A DNA stretch of 34,175 bases from the NCBI GenBank assembly GCA_022844485.1, contig JALHLQ010000011.1:76872-111046 (forward strand), read 5' to 3'. Positions within the stretch are counted from its first letter, which is position 1. Each line of letters starts with the position of its first letter. The DNA is from Xanthobacteraceae bacterium. Its GTDB lineage: Bacteria > Pseudomonadota > Alphaproteobacteria > Rhizobiales > Xanthobacteraceae. Made by a program: the position numbers and the translations under genes. Under the pieces are notes generated by a model. That model did not search any database and was not told where the DNA came from. It saw nothing but the letters and a program-made list of their open reading frames with translations. Positions 33,723 to 34,175 of the stretch are shown in pieces.

Positions 33723-34046
33723 ATGGCCTGGACAAGCCTCTTCATCGCTGGACTGTTCGAGATCGCCTGGGCGGTCGGCCTGAAATACACCCATGGCTTC
33801 ACTCGGCTTTGGCCGACGGTCGCCACCATCGCGGCCATGGTTCTTAGTATTCTTTTTCTTGAATATGCCGTCCGGACGCTGCCGGTGGGCACGGCCTACG
33901 CCGTCTGGGTGGGGGTCGGCGCCGTCGGCACTGCGCTGCTCGGCATGGTCCTGTTCGGCGAATCGCGTGAGCCGCTCCGGTTGGCCTGCCTCGTGCTCAT
34001 CGTGGCAGGGGTGGTCGGCCTCAGACTGGTGACCCCCGCCTCCTGA
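33723..34046 (+). CDS. Small multidrug resistance family exporter, SugE/Gdx (guanidinium) type
   Basis: This encodes 107 residues with four transmembrane helices. The essential proton/substrate glutamate is E13 in [18 protein letters not shown], whose [11 protein letters not shown] continuation is characteristic of SugE/Gdx guanidinium exporters rather than EmrE. Later hallmarks are [19 protein letters not shown] in helix 3 and [13 protein letters not shown] in helix 4. It would act as an antiparallel dimer in the inner membrane. It lies 88 bases after tRNA-Val, with no strong Shine-Dalgarno sequence and no guanidine riboswitch recognised. A hairpin (CTCGCC and GGCGAG, 33648-33681) lies in the gap. 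A second SMR partner gene is not seen. Confidence 0.9.
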   Translation: MAWTSLFIAGLFEIAWAVGLKYTHGFTRLWPTVATIAAMVLSILFLEYAVRTLPVGTAYAVWVGVGAVGTALLGMVLFGESREPLRLACLVLIVAGVVGLRLVTPAS

Positions 34047-34098
34047 CCGGCCCGATTGTCCGGGCTCAGACAGATGTGAGACGGGTTGAGTAGAAGGA

Positions 34099-34146
34099 GG
34101 GGTTCTCCGAAGCTCGGGTTGCAACACTCGAATCAAGGAGAACCCC
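34099..34146 (+). promoter_or_regulatory. Hairpin sequestering the transposase ribosome binding site
   Basis: Arms GGGGTTCTCC (34099-34108) and GGAGAACCCC (34137-34146) are perfectly complementary, with a 28-base loop. The 3' arm contains the GGAG that serves ATG 34148 at 7-base spacing. Transcripts entering from outside would therefore hide the start, as known for IS10 and IS50. Confidence 0.55.
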
Positions 34147-34147
34147 G

Positions 34148-34175
34148 ATGCAGGTTTTTGGCCTGCCTGGCCATC
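34148..34175 (+). CDS. Start of a probable transposase/integrase gene (partial)
   Basis: Only nine codons are present (MQVFGLPGH), cut by the window end. The start MxVxGLPxH resembles integrase-core transposases seen in Bradyrhizobium-like genomes (recalled pattern, not verified). GGAG lies 7 bases upstream. Confidence 0.4.

Larger units (their letters stand above)
34075..34175 (+). mobile_element. Left end of a probable insertion sequence (truncated by window)
   Basis: The segment starting near TGTGAGACGGGTTGA, 28 bases after the exporter gene, has the TG-start form of IS3/IS481-like termini. It leads to a ribosome binding site and a reading frame whose first residues recall transposase/integrase proteins. 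A perfect 10-base inverted repeat (34099-34146) surrounds the ribosome binding site. The other end and the target duplication are beyond the window, so the IS family and the exact boundary are inference. Confidence 0.5.

Overview
The window looks like chromosomal DNA from a GC-rich alphaproteobacterium of the order Hyphomicrobiales (Bradyrhizobium/Xanthobacteraceae-like). Support comes from CpdR next to an N-formylglutamate amidohydrolase and tRNA-Val, a MmgR/suhB-type small RNA, an inositol-monophosphatase-type HisN, an RpoH promoter of the alphaproteobacterial form, and intergenic inverted repeats typical of this order. No plasmid, prophage or CRISPR signal was seen. The genus assignment is inference.

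Left part (1-11.5 kb). The left edge is a G/C-homopolymer tract followed by a twin-hairpin repeat and the C-terminal third of a fused indolepyruvate:ferredoxin oxidoreductase. A convergent small secreted Gly/Tyr-rich protein follows. Next comes a seven-gene same-strand cluster: a long-chain-type acyl-CoA synthetase, a complete branched-chain-amino-acid-type (HAAT) ABC importer (LivG-, LivH-, LivM-like, periplasmic binding protein, LivF-like), a one-domain cupin and a phenylacetate-CoA-ligase-like protein whose usual ATP-binding loop is degenerate. The cluster suggests uptake and CoA activation of an organic, perhaps aromatic, acid. The substrate is not known.

Middle part (11.6-19.6 kb). Ferrochelatase (hemH) is followed by envelope genes: arabinose-5-phosphate isomerase (kdsD), a beta-barrel outer-membrane protein, UTP-glucose-1-phosphate uridylyltransferase (galU), an MltB-type lytic transglycosylase with a peptidoglycan-binding domain, and a secreted SGNH/DUF459 protein. 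Two divergent promoter regions here carry CtrA-like boxes.

Right-centre (19.6-27.8 kb). gltD and gltB (NADPH glutamate synthase) lie on the minus strand, divergent from a threonine-aldolase-family gene across a 415-base spacer with two overlapping perfect palindromes. A small heat-shock protein follows, with a good RpoH promoter and a leader hairpin that touches its ribosome binding site.

Right end (28-34 kb). This holds a small secreted protein, an alpha/beta hydrolase, hisN, an MFS transporter, a MmgR-like sRNA, N-formylglutamate amidohydrolase, cpdR, tRNA-Val(GAC), a SugE/Gdx-type SMR exporter, and the left end of a probable insertion sequence whose transposase ribosome binding site is inside a perfect hairpin. 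Most of the window is ordinary core chromosome; the less explained items are the transport/ligase cluster, the non-coding palindromes and the RNA elements.
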